64,000 bases of DNA from Hydnum rufescens UP504. Its lineage: Eukaryota; Basidiomycota; Agaricomycetes; Cantharellales; Hydnaceae. The stretch is from assembly GCA_014904985.1 (NCBI GenBank), contig MU128979.1, forward strand, positions 186,813 to 250,812. Direction: 5' to 3'. The position numbers and the translations under genes are program-made. The notes beneath the pieces were generated by a model. The model searched no databases and was not told where the DNA came from. It was given only the letters and a program-made list of their open reading frames with translations. Below, in pieces: positions 1 through 10,248 of the stretch (position 1 is its first letter; each line of letters starts with the position of its first letter).

Positions 1-1669
1 AACTCACAGTGTTCCTCCAGGAGGAATGACCACCACTTCCCAGGTGACATTCTCCAGGCATTCCTCAATGGATTTTTCACCCTCAAGATGTGGGGCCAAA
101 CTGAAAGATAGACTGTCTTTGCATAGGACAAAGACTTTATACCCATCAGCATGGACATGCTGGTGCAGAGACTGCTGGCATCAATGTGGGGTGTGTGGAT
201 GCACCCAGATAAGGTTAGCATCCCCCATGATTTAGTCTTGGGAGGAATGCTCTCCATAATTGCTTTGGGATGGGTGACAGTGGAGTCATGACTCATCTTG
301 TCATCTATTCTCTTTGCATATTCCAGATCTGATAGCTTGCACCTCTGTTGTACCACAATATATTGCCGATGCTGATGTCCCCATGGACCAATCCCAATTT
401 TCAAAGAAGTTGCAAAGCTGCATTGCCAGAACATTGAGAATCATGGCGTGAATAACAAGGGGAAAACTCACCAGTGATAATGTGAGTGAGAGCCTTCATT
501 ACATCATGAAGGCTCAGGACAAGATTGATTGTAACTCCCTTTTCCTCAAAAATGATCTGGTAGTGTGTCTTGCATGAGTACATCAAGTCCAGGTGTGGGA
601 CATGGAGCTGGCTCGGCTCATGAAGGCCTTGCAAGTCCTTGCAAGCTGGAGGCAACTTTATGTTTTGAGTCTATCACTAGTCTCTTGTACAACTCAAACA
701 TGCTATCTTGAGTAGTGTTCAATTGGTGCATGAGATCCTGAGTATTGTCTGCAACACCAGGCTTCATCAAGACATCTCTGTGACAGACAGTAGGAAGAAA
801 TACCTTTTCACAAGCTTTTTATCCTTCTTGTCTGCCTATGTCCGAGTCATGACTCACTGCCAGTACACTCTTGTAGGCCAAGGAATGGTTGTGATCAGGG
901 GCCATGCTGATCCTCCAGATCTAGTGGGCCAGGTCTCATGATCAAGATCAGTTGGCCATCGACAGACAGAGTGAGAAAATCTGATATCATCAATGTGGCA
1001 TGCATATGCATGGCAAAGAATAATAACCATGCAATGCTCGACCACATCCCAGAAGTCCTTCATGCAAAAGATTATTCAACAACTCCTACCTCTGACCATG
1101 GGGGTAGAAGCCACATGCTCTGAGTGATTCCCATGGAATGTTTCTATAATCAGGACCCTAAAAGACTTTGTAAAGTGATGATATTGGATCATCATGAGTT
1201 GGATCAGAAAGTTGGTAGTTTACTTGGAATCATTTGAGATCAGAGCTTGGAACAAAGACTGGTTAGAGTGGCCAGACTTTTCGCCTCAAACAATTCTAAA
1301 TAAATTATAGGGATGGGATATTGAACTTGAAATCCAAGAAATGACATGACCCAAGCCAATAGAGGTGGAAAATCCACTTGACCAAATATGATGATTATGG
1401 TTTTGAGCAATCCCTGAGATATTCCTAAGGCATCAACCTAAAATATTTACATATACCACTAATATACCTTATTTTAGGGCCTTTCCAATGCCCATAAATT
1501 ACCTTTCAATGCTCTGATATAGCACATCCTTTGAGAGCTTACTCACTTCCCCTGTTCTTTCAATTTTTGTGTATAGCACCATTGAATATCACTTCAGATA
1601 TGTTCACTCATCAACAGGATTCCCTATTTTTCCACTGGCAGTTCCCAATTGAAACTGTTTTGACCAGCC
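1..1669. other. CG-poor decayed sequence left of the KDZ element
   Basis: This stretch is almost free of CG dinucleotides and has no long convincing gene. Short plus-strand open stretches (708-941 and parts of 1-350) read like protein but are broken by TGA and TAG codons, as expected for a decayed coding region. It probably belongs to the same old gene that resumes at 17437. I do not recognise a family. Confidence 0.4.
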
Positions 1670-1861
1670 TTGATCAGACCCACTGCCCCAGAATCAGCTG
1701 CATGCAAAGTGCTGAAGACAGGACCTTTCAACTTTATTTTTGTTGCTTCACTCTCCTGCATGCTCTGCTCAACATTGGATCTTAATCTTATCCCTGAAAA
1801 CATTCATGTTTGGGCTGCACTTGCCAGTCATTTCTCCAATGAATCACAAGCAGCCAACTTT
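1670..1861 (+). pseudogene. 5' part of decayed gene interrupted by the KDZ element
   Basis: A plus-strand open frame runs into the left edge of the 15.6-kb transposon and ends in codons for SQAANF within the target duplication. On the far side (17437 onward) the same frame resumes after ANF with MHSAASVLAGALAGVVWQ. Taking out the transposon plus one copy of the 8-bp duplication leaves one open frame across the join, so both pieces were once one exon. The family is not recognised. The sequence is CG-poor and therefore looks much older than the insertion. Confidence 0.55.
1854..1861. repeat. left target-site duplication of the KDZ composite element (CCAACTTT)
   Basis: CCAACTTT occurs immediately outside the left inverted repeat and again at 17437-17444 immediately outside the right one. 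Eight base pairs is the duplication length I recall for Zisupton-type KDZ transposons. The base before it (G) also matches on both sides, but choosing 8 bp makes the two terminal repeats equal in length. Confidence 0.85.
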
Positions 1862-1881
1862 CAGGCTGGTCTGCCACTTTT
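1862..1881 (+). repeat. left terminal inverted repeat of KDZ element
   Basis: It starts CAGGCTGGTCTGCCAC and pairs with the reverse complement of 17417-17436, which starts CACCTTGGTCTGCCAC. Seventeen of 20 positions match. Weaker similarity continues inward (shared GGTAGAAAAAT-like and AGGCCCA-like strings). Confidence 0.85.
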
Positions 1882-1941
1882 ATTATCAATGAAAGGTAGA
1901 AAAATGGGGCAGAATAGGTACCTATGGAGGCCCATAGATAG

Positions 1942-2064
1942 TTGGGCCCAACATCAGCCTAAAGATCAATAATTGTAGCAGCATGAGAAGCTTTTGGGTC
2001 CACTTGGGCCCAAATTTAGGTTCAAGTTCATCAACTCGGAAAATAGTGTGAGACTTGGGCCCAA
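1942..2064. repeat. left subterminal TTGGGCCCAA cluster
   Basis: The 10-bp palindrome TTGGGCCCAA occurs at 1942-1951, 2004-2013 and 2055-2064. The right end has one perfect copy (17337-17346) and two TTGAGCCCAA variants (17273-17282, 17293-17302). Symmetrical subterminal motifs are typical transposase-binding sites; that role is inferred. Confidence 0.6.
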
Positions 2065-2152
2065 CTTGGGTAGCTTACAAGGCACTTAGTTGAAGTTACT
2101 AGCATTTATCTTTACTATGTCGTACATGTTCATCCCCCCTACTCTAAGTCTA

Positions 2153-5100
2153 ATCCAAGAAGTCACTGGTCCCTATGACATGATCCAAGTCATTTACTAA
2201 GTCCGCATCATCAGTCTCTCCCGCTGGCTCCAATTCCATGTTATCTTCATCATCCGAGCTTGCATCACCATCATCAATACTAACCCGACTTCGATTCTCC
2301 TGCTGGCCCTGCCTACATGCCCAGGCACAATGGATTGGGGGTGGCTCCAAAATATCTTTCCAATCAGCCACACCAGCAGGGGCAGGAATCCCCAGTAAGT
2401 CCCATTCCCAAGTCTTCATCCAATCATAGAGAATGCGAAGTCGAAGAAGTGCAAAGAATGCAACTTCATCATCTTTAGGAATTGATAATTCCATGAGCGT
2501 AGATGAATTGGATTTAAACCTGTAGTACATACCTTTGCTGAACTCAAAGACTCGTCATACCGCCTCATAGTCATTCAGAAGCCATAGACGAAGGTTTGAG
2601 TGCTCCCGTTCACATCGGAAAAGCTCTTCCTGACAGCTCTTAACCTCCTGAGCAGCCCGTATCCCATCCTGAACCTCTGTATCTGAGAGCCATAGTGGAA
2701 CCTTCCCTCCCTCGAAGTCTGCCATGTCTGCATTTTGCCATATGTCCTGATCAACATCCAACTTGTATAATCCCTCTATCGACAGCTCCGGGGGAACATA
2801 GGCATCCCTCTTCACACCATTCTTTCCCCGTTCCCTTAGCATATCCTTCCGCAAGGCATTGTACTTGTTCAGTGTCACATCAATGCCTGGTGCTCGGTGC
2901 TTCACAGCCTTTTCGACATGCGCCTTGGTTTTCTGGTCTTCATTCCTATTAGTTTCTGAGATCCAGACTTTGACAATAACGAATGACATACCCATGGCCT
3001 GACTGGTGTGGGCACACTCTAAGTTGGCAAGCTCAAACTTTCGTGCATGAAGCTTCTTGAGCAACTGGTCTTGAAGAACTCGTATATTGAGTTGAAGGTT
3101 GATCCACTTGTCTTTCTTGAGACTAGCCAGTCGGTCTGCAGATGTGCGATCTTGAAGTCGAAGAGCCTTTATCTTCTTGGCAATGTTCTCTCTCTTCAAG
3201 GCGTGATATTGAGTCCTTGGCAATCCAAACCCTCTCCTTCCACTCCTTGTGCAAGCTTTGACCTCCGACACTATCATCCCTCACTAAGCCTCCTAACTCC
3301 TTCGAAAGCATCACCAAGATCCCCCGCTGCGATTCCAATGCCCCCTCAAGCGCTAATATTTGCTCAATCGCCCACGTCCCTTTTGTTCGCGATTGCCCTA
3401 CAAGACTTGACATTAGCATTATTCTCAATCCCACAATAAGGGAGCTACTTACGGTCAACCGATTTAGTTTGGAACTCACGTTGTTCCTTGAACTGGGCCA
3501 GCAGTCCATCTAAGTCCAACTGATGAGGACATGCATCCACAACTGCCAACGCCTCATTAAGACGCTCATTAGCTCGATGGACTTGATCTCGCAACCATTT
3601 GCCCATCCCAGCCTGCTTCATCTCATGGATGTACTCCACCTGATGATCCAAAATGAAAAGGCATCAGGTGATGCTGTCGTAAAGTTCATATATCAATGAC
3701 AATGAGATGTCTTGTTAAACCATGTAGCACACCCCAGTGACCCTGAGACCTGGGATTAACTTTCGGAGCTTCGCTCCAAAACCGTTCGCATCCCTCCCCA
3801 TCCGACAAGCCCCATAGCTCAGCCTTTCGAGGGTGGTACCAAAGCTGGCATGCCCACTGGTGACCATAAGCATGGAAGATAGAGACCGCAAACACAAGTC
3901 GATGGAAAAATTGGGGCATGAAATCCCATTTCTGGAGGGTGCGATGCAGTTGGCACCCGATGTTGTAGAGAATCCCAACTCTCCAATGGCCCGGCAATGA
4001 GTTCATCAAGGCAGATATGAGCACGAAAGCGTAGAACTGTTTTTCGCCTGCAGTTTTTAAATTTGCCAACAATAGAGGACGGTCGTGGTGACAAAGCATT
4101 GCCATGACACCCGTTGAGTCAAAAAAAGTCGAGGAGGCCTTGATCTGGTCACCGTCGGCCGCAATGAATGAATCTCGACATGCATCGTATGTCGCATTTG
4201 GCAAATTCATTCCAGGCTCAATCTCAGTAGCCCTGCCTCCGTCCATCAAGTCGGCTTCAGTTGTCTCCATCTCCTTGGCCTTTCGCTTATCCCCTGACTT
4301 TGGTCTGGAGGGGCGTACGGCCTCAACCCTTTCCTCCCACACCCGGATCTGCGATTCACTAAGGAAGATAGTCCGTGGCAAAGTGACTTCAGGGTCTAGA
4401 GACCTGGCCTGGCCTTTGTACTCCTGTCTTTGGTCTCTGTCCCGATTCCGCTTCAACTGGAAGTTTGCATCCAGACACACAATGAGATCCACACTCGTGT
4501 TCCCAGCATCCATATTAAGGCCACCAAAACAGAGGGGACAAGCACGTCGAAGGTAGGTGGCGGAACACTCTCATGGGTGGGAGACGGGACTACTGTTGGA
4601 GGTAGAGATGTCGCCGTGGGAAGTAGAGGAATCAGTAGAACTACTATCCTGCATCGCAGTAGGTCCCGTGGACGTCTGCGCATTTGGGTACTTGCGCATG
4701 TGGACAGGTGACTTTTCATCAAGCGCAATTGTCCTACAGGATCTTGTTCCCCTGATATCATCAGTGATCCTATCCATCTCTCCATCCACAAGCTGTATCA
4801 GGACTTGATACTGCGCCAGGGCAGCGGCAAACCATCGCCACAAGGAATCTCCAGTTGAAAATTCGTGACCATGATTCTTGAGGTATTTCGTGATGGTCGC
4901 TGCCCACGCTCTTTCATTTGGTGCAGAATGGACAAACAATATCGAGACTAACTCCAGCATATCCAAGCTCACAGCAAGCGTAGGATATACTGGAGCGCAT
5001 GGGAAATAGCCGATTTCCATGAGCTGCTCTGGTGCCGAACGGGAGTGGTTGCAAAGCAAGAGTTCAATATTGTAGAGGGCTATATAATCTACTGTAAGTC

Positions 5101-5478
5101 AAGGCATCATAACAGATGGGGGAAGCGATATGCATACCTTCGATCGAGACACACACAACCTTCAGAGTCCTGTGATGCATCATGCAGGAGCATACATTGA
5201 CAATCCCGCACTCCGGGAAACTTGGCAATCGGTGTGATGACGCCTGCTCACGCTTCCAACACATAAACAGTCTTATGAGAATCGGTAGAACCGTCTGGCT
5301 CCAGCGTGCGGCTTGTGCATGTTTCCGCCTGGCATGCCTCGACTCTTTTGTTACAACGTGGATATGCGGGTCGGGAGCCAGCCAAGGCTTGTAATCAAGA
5401 TTAAGCTGGTATTGTGCAACAAACTCTGACGGAGTAGCACTACGGATGTCAAAGGAAAGTGCTGTATCTGATTGAGAG
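2153..5478 (-). pseudogene. KDZ (Kyakuja-Dileera-Zisupton) transposase, CxC type, inactivated
   Basis: This would be the DDE-type transposase that excises and inserts the element. Reading right to left: an exon above 5138 with a basic segment and the CSC (CxC) motif near 5190; an intron at 5092-5137; then the APEQLMEIGYFPCAP and LAVSLDMLEL stretch; CPLCFGG; the first acidic site in IVCLDANFQLKR; HAYGHQWACQLWYHP; and GLSDGEGCERFW with the glutamate. The C-terminus (3509-2153) is coiled-coil-like and spread over three further exons, with an intron near 2530-2568. Two defects are visible: an in-frame TGA at 4571-4573 just before the CPLCFGG segment, and the normally conserved Asp of LYDIGCQ changed to Asn (codon 3962-3964). 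Both are C-to-T changes at former CpG sites. A small frame change in a GA run near 3190-3200 is also possible. The start codon and the small first exon upstream of 5430 are not resolved. Confidence 0.9.
5092..5137 (-). other. intron in KDZ transposase gene
   Basis: On the minus strand this 46-nt piece starts GTATGC and ends TTACAG. Removing it joins the CVSIE frame to VDYIALYNIELLLCNH, which restores the expected KDZ protein order. Confidence 0.8.
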
Positions 5479-5649
5479 GCTGAAGGTTCTCATGAGAACA
5501 CAAATCCGGAAGGGCCTTGTGCGACAACTTCAGCTTTTGGGTATTTTGCTCGACTTCGACTGCAAATATTTCTTCATGGGACCTGGCGATGTGATGGGCA
5601 ATTTCGACAAACCGCCGATTATTATACGAGTTTGGAGGATTCGGCAAGT

Positions 5650-5860
5650 ATGTCAGACAGGATACCGAACGTCGGTGCAAAGCGATGTGCAGCACTGAAC
5701 TTGACGATTGTTGTGTGAAGAAAAAACACGTCAGACAGGATACCGAGCATCGGTACAAAGCGATGCCCAGCACTGAACTCAACGGTTTTTTTTTTTCACA
5801 AAACACATGTCAGATAGGATACCTCAGCGTCGGATTGACCCGATGTCCAGCACTGACCTT
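5650..5860. repeat. 79-bp tandem repeat, three copies, inside KDZ element
   Basis: Copies begin near 5650, 5729 and 5807, each with GTCAGAYAGGATACC, then TCGG, CGATG and CCAGCACTGA. The second copy ends in a long T run. The array sits just upstream of the transposase gene on its coding strand, so it may be part of the promoter or a subterminal binding array. Confidence 0.75.
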
Positions 5861-6380
5861 GACAATATTTTGACACAGGGTATGAGACAAATACCGAACG
5901 CAAGCGAAAAACCTTTGATTCAGGGCAAGACAGATGGCGAACATCAGGAAAAACCGACATCCACCGCCTTAGGACTTACGGAGGCTCTAAAAAAAGTCAG
6001 ATTAGACTTGAGGCGTCAGACCAAACCGATCCGACAATATTTTGACACAGGGTATGAGACAAATACTGAGCGCAAGCGAAAAGCCTTCGATTCGGGGTAA
6101 GAAAGGCGCTGAATGTCAGGAAAAACTGACGTCCACCGCCTTAGGACTTACTGAGGCTCTAAAAAAAGTCAGATTAGACTTGAGGCAGTCAGACCAAACT
6201 GATCAGACAATATTTTGATGCAGGGTATGAGACAAATACTGAGCACAAGCGAAAAAGCCTTCGATTTGGGGTAAGAAAGGTGCCAAACGTCAGGAAAAAC
6301 CGATGTCCACCGCCTTAGGACTTACTGAGGCTCTAAAAAAAAGGCCGGAGTGGACTTGAGGCGTCAGAGTGAACCGATCT
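5861..6380. repeat. 172-bp tandem repeat, three copies, inside KDZ element
   Basis: GACAATATTTTGAYRCAGGG starts at 5861, 6033 and 6206, giving units of 172 and 173 bp. Every unit also holds CCACCGCCTTAGGACTTA followed by an A-rich run and GACTTGAGGC. The array lies between the divergent transposase gene (minus) and the GRF gene (plus), so it sits in their shared upstream region. Confidence 0.9.
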
Positions 6381-6553
6381 CTATTTCGAGAAAACTCCAG
6401 CAACCCACTATCATCATCTACCTTGTTAGGTGTCGATCCGACTCAACTTCTAGCATCGTTTACACCCACGAGCCTCGGTCAGCCCAGGTTGTCGACCCGC
6501 ATTGATGTCCAGTGCGTTTTCCGGCTGTCTTTCATCACGTTAATTTTGTGACA

Positions 6554-7276
6554 ATGCTACGCAAAGACTCCGTCCTCTATGTAGACAGGGAATTCATCTG
6601 CCATTGTGCAGAGAACCCCCTATGTCGTAAGTACAATCCGGAACTTCTTGATATAGCTGACTTATCGCTTCAATTGATTGTCATCGATAACCGACGACAA
6701 TTGGACTATATAGCCTTGGCGGTATGCTCTAGATCCTCTAATAACAACGGGAGATGGTTCTGGAGGTGTGAAAGGGCACACTTTGGACATGGGGGGTGCC
6801 GTTTTTGGTGTCAGTCTCAGCCAATTTTCGTTCTTCTAAGTACTCAAACTGATGATTCACAGTGTGGTCTGATCACTACAGTCCTCAACCCCCATCCAAT
6901 CCGGCCCACCCACCGGCGAGCCGCATGCAGCAGCCTTCATTGACAACTCAGATTCTCTCGTCTCCTTCCACTCAAGCGACCTTGTCTTGCTTCTCTCAAA
7001 CACCCTCATCTCTTCCCACCCAAGTGCGTTTCGACTTCTGTCATGGAGATGGCTGGACGAATCACATTGTTGGAACTGGAGCTTCATGATATGGAAAATG
7101 CGCTGTGTGCGATAATGAGAGAGAAGGAAGCAGGGGAGAAGAGATTGCAGGAAATGGAGGAGGCTCTTCACACAATGACCAAGGCAAAGGACGCATCGGA
7201 AGCCAAACTCAATCACTTCCTGGCCGACCTCTCCTTCCTAGTCCAGCGCATGAGTAATGTCGGCAATATTGAATGA
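6554..7276 (+). CDS. GRF-type zinc finger / coiled-coil protein, 174 aa, intact
   Basis: Four exons (6554-6626, 6714-6809, 6863-7023, 7082-7276) with three GT-AG introns give 525 nt, or 174 codons plus stop, with no disruption. The N-terminus carries a GRF zinc finger: CHCAENPLC, then NNNGRWFWRC and GGCRFW, matching the family pattern of spaced Cys residues with a GRxF core. A Pro/Ser/Thr-rich linker (about residues 60-110) follows, then a Glu/Lys-rich heptad region (about 110-165) likely to form a coiled coil. GRF fingers bind single-stranded DNA or nucleic acid in APE2, TOP3A and NEIL3-type proteins. A small free-standing GRF protein with a dimerising tail inside a DNA transposon could serve as an accessory DNA-binding factor; that role is inference. 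It is the only cargo gene without a premature stop. ATG 6554 is chosen because it directly precedes the finger. Confidence 0.75.
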
Positions 7277-7819
7277 ACTTGTAATTTTTGTCGCCGTCAT
7301 TCTCTTAATTGAAATATGTTACTGCATCGATATCAATAGTCAAATGTGTGTTATGTGTATTAATGGGATGCTTGAGAATGAAAATGATTAAGGGCTAGTA
7401 CAAAAAAAAAACACAATCTTCGAGGAAGTGCCCACACCAATGTGCCTCCATATATGGAGGTATATTATTGCACACGGTTGCTGGCAGCCCATCCATCTGC
7501 ACATCAGCTTGCGCCGTGCCCCCCTCCACGGCCACGTTGCCCATCTTTGCCATGTTCCCCGCCCCCCACTCCTGGCACCAGATAAATCGACCCCCATATT
7601 GTCTATGGTTGTAGGACTAACGCCGAGTTTTCCATTTTCGATTCAGCAATGTTTCTTGTGAGGGGCATCGGGGGACAGGGATTCCTCTGTTGCAGATCAT
7701 TTTGAGTTAGCCACATCCACCCAAACATACCACAGCTCTGGCATGGGTGGACGACTTGTGATTGAATGCGCAGGAGACCAGGGCTGGGGGAGATTTCCAA
7801 ACGAACGAATTAGCACTAT
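7277..7819. other. region between GRF gene and 142-aa gene
   Basis: It holds the 3' ends of the two convergent genes. A minus-strand open frame at 7603-7800 may be a further exon or read-through tail of the 7820-8374 gene, but I could not join it cleanly. Nothing else is supported. Confidence 0.3.
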
Positions 7820-8374
7820 TCATTTCTCTGCCATGGTGACGAAGTCGAATTCGGTTCTCTTCTTCAGCTTGTGGCCTGTCCACTGACTCCATATGTTGCT
7901 CTGGCCCAATTTTTCGAAGCCTAGATGACAGTATTAACACAGTAAGCACAGTAAATGGATATTACAGTAGTGGAAATACATACCTAGCCCCTGCAACTTG
8001 ACAGGAGACTTGGCCTGGCACCTCTGGACAAAGGTGACGTGGGTCACCGAGCCTATGGTGACCTCGTGTTTCCCAACGAAAGTTCAAAGGGCCCACTCGA
8101 AGTCTTCGTCGGCTACTAGAAGGACGATTGCCGAGCTCTGTGTTGAATCAAATCCATTTATTTGATGTGCAGTTTGGGAACGAGAAAATAGATTACATAC
8201 CTCATTTCGACCATAAATCTCAGTGACCTGGACTCGAGCTGCAGTGAGCCAGGCAATAAGATAAACAATCCCAAAATTAAACATATTTGTCGAATCATGC
8301 TTCCAACTGAGAGTCTTGAAGGCACCCTGCACACCAAGAATGCCAGAGGCCACCAGGTATTTGTCAGAAGACAT
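7820..8374 (-). pseudogene. unknown cargo protein, 142 aa, one internal stop
   Basis: Three exons (8374-8201, 8137-7984, 7920-7820) separated by two 63-nt introns (8138-8200 and 7921-7983, both GTATGT...AG) total 429 nt, an exact multiple of three, which supports the model. The protein begins MSSDKYLVASG, has a hydrophobic segment FGIVYLIAWLTAA that could be buried strand/helix or membrane-associated, and ends in a Lys-rich stretch. The frame is broken by TGA at 8084-8086 (between EWAL and TFVG), explained by one CGA to TGA change. I recognise no family. The neighbours are the GRF gene (convergent) and a 1.9-kb gene-free gap. Confidence 0.5.
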
Positions 8375-10248
8375 GGGATGTATGGGTTATCGAACTCCGA
8401 AACAATGTTTGTGGCTAGGCTTCCCTCCAGACAAAGACACCAACAGTGAGAGATAAACTCACTACTAGCGCTTCTAATCAATCCCGCTTAATGGCCTTAG
8501 GACTTTCGTTTCGATGATCGGAGACTGCCGGGATTCAGGTGCCAGTAGTAACAAGTCACACAGCCATCACATGGATGAAACCAACCTTCACTCAGTTGCT
8601 ATTACTGAGGAAAGGGACCCCGCGGCCAAATCCGGTAGGCATATCGTGACTCTGGATAGACATTCGTGTGGACATTCCATTAACAGAGACCCACACTAAG
8701 TAAGAAAATATCTCACAATTTCCCAAAAATCTCAAAAAATCCCAAACAATCCCCCAATCCCCCCAATGCGGGTACTGTAGACTGTACTTCCATACTTACC
8801 ATTTTCCAGACATTACTTCTTCCTTATTTTGTGCCCCCATTCAATTAGTTCCTCAATAGGACCCCAATCTTCTCCCATGCATATACTGTTCCATACCAGT
8901 ACCTTCTCAAAGATAGTGCCATTATGGAATGGACTAGGTGCCAGATTGTCACAGATTTTGAGACCCCCTGAACCAAGCCTCACTGGTAATTTTTATGTCC
9001 CATCTTCAACCCCCTGAACCTATATTCAAAATAGGACATTTGTTTGAGTCCCCTGGGACCATACAGTTTGCCTCATTTCCAAGGTACTGTCCTCATTTGA
9101 GTTCAAACCCAGTTCAAACTAGTTCACAAGGGAGACACAAATACAGTATGAGCAAGGGGCCCAATACAGTATCACCCTTCCAAGGCATCCTGATGTCTTT
9201 TTCTAAGATCCATCAGGGCTATCTGGCCTAGATGATTGAGATATTTGGATGCATCCTATCTCATGTCTCAATATATGCATGCCAACTGAACTTCAGCAAC
9301 ACTGCATGATAAAAGGCATTGATATTCACTCTGAATTACAGAAGCATCACACTTGTTTGCAACTACTTTGATGACATAGGAGGTTTCACAGTAGCAAAAC
9401 TGGAGCAAAACTAAGACAAAATGAAAAACACCACTGGAAACAGAACTGGTGAGTTTTGGAAAAACAGGTGCAAAACTGCCAATTTTGTCTTTCACCTCCA
9501 GAGGCTAAAAGAGAAAAATTCAAAAAACTAGGCAGGCACCATCATTTCCCCCTTCTCAAACTCTGCTCCAGTTACATATTGCATTTCAGCCAGGTTGCCA
9601 TAACCCTCCTTATGATGACAAAGCATGATTCACCCTCTGCTTGGGTTACTTGTATGCCAGTTCTGGGCACACAAAACTGAGTAGAAACCACAGATCACAA
9701 CTCAAGCAAAACTGAGTCCAGTTTTGCATCAGTTTTATGACAGTTTTTTCTACTATGAAGTACACTCATGCTAGCCATTAAATCTAAGAATTTAAGATGG
9801 AATTTTGGATGGAAGGAGTTACAGTTCATGGCAGTCGGGACTGACTTTGTCGGCAAGCACCGAGGGCAAGTAGCAGAACCTTTTGCACTTCGTTTGGCAA
9901 CAAGATTATGGTGACGAGTCAATCCACGGAAATTCGGTCTGACGGCCAGTCCGATGACGGGCGGTGCAATTCCTCTCAAGGATCGCGTCACCGTCTCACT
10001 GGAGATTGTCCTGCCGACTGTCCCAGCACCATAGTCCAAGCCATGACTTGGACTACCGATGGTGTACTTGTACCTGCCCCACTGCCGTCTGGACTGGCCG
10101 ACTGGGCTACTCTTGATAGAGGAGACCTTTGTCAGTGCGTTCTTTTTGCTATTCGTAAGCATTTACAGCTTAAAATGATTCAAACAAACAGTACTGACTT
10201 TAACCTCCAGGTGGGTCTCCAAGAAATCAGTCCCATTGTTATGATTGA
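8375..10248. other. non-coding gap in KDZ element, with a CG-poor patch
   Basis: No convincing gene. From about 8700 to 9790 the base use changes: CG nearly disappears and the motif CAAAACTG/CAGTTTT recurs (9400-9760), including a near-palindrome at about 9709-9728. CG-rich DNA resumes at about 9830. The patch could be an older or differently methylated insertion nested in the element. Similar 15-18 nt strings near both edges (around 8777 and 9760, inverted) hint at inverted ends, but I could not find a convincing target duplication. Upstream exons of the 10249 gene may lie at 9830-10248. Confidence 0.4.

Noticed and set aside
2695..4808. Several plus-strand frames opposite the KDZ transposase
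   Set aside because: They are antisense shadows of a gene with clear family motifs on the minus strand.
5861..6380. CRISPR-like regular repeat
   Set aside because: Units of 172 bp are contiguous without spacers; this is a tandem array in a eukaryotic transposon.
8084..8374. TET/JBP dioxygenase expected next to a KDZ transposase
   Set aside because: No HxD or other 2-oxoglutarate dioxygenase signature was found in this or any other cargo frame.
9840..10100. Minus-strand frame with a GIxxPVIxxLAxR-like string resembling the core of histone H4
   Set aside because: Only scattered residues agree, the neighbouring H4 parts are absent, and there is a stop nearby. Chance similarity is more likely.
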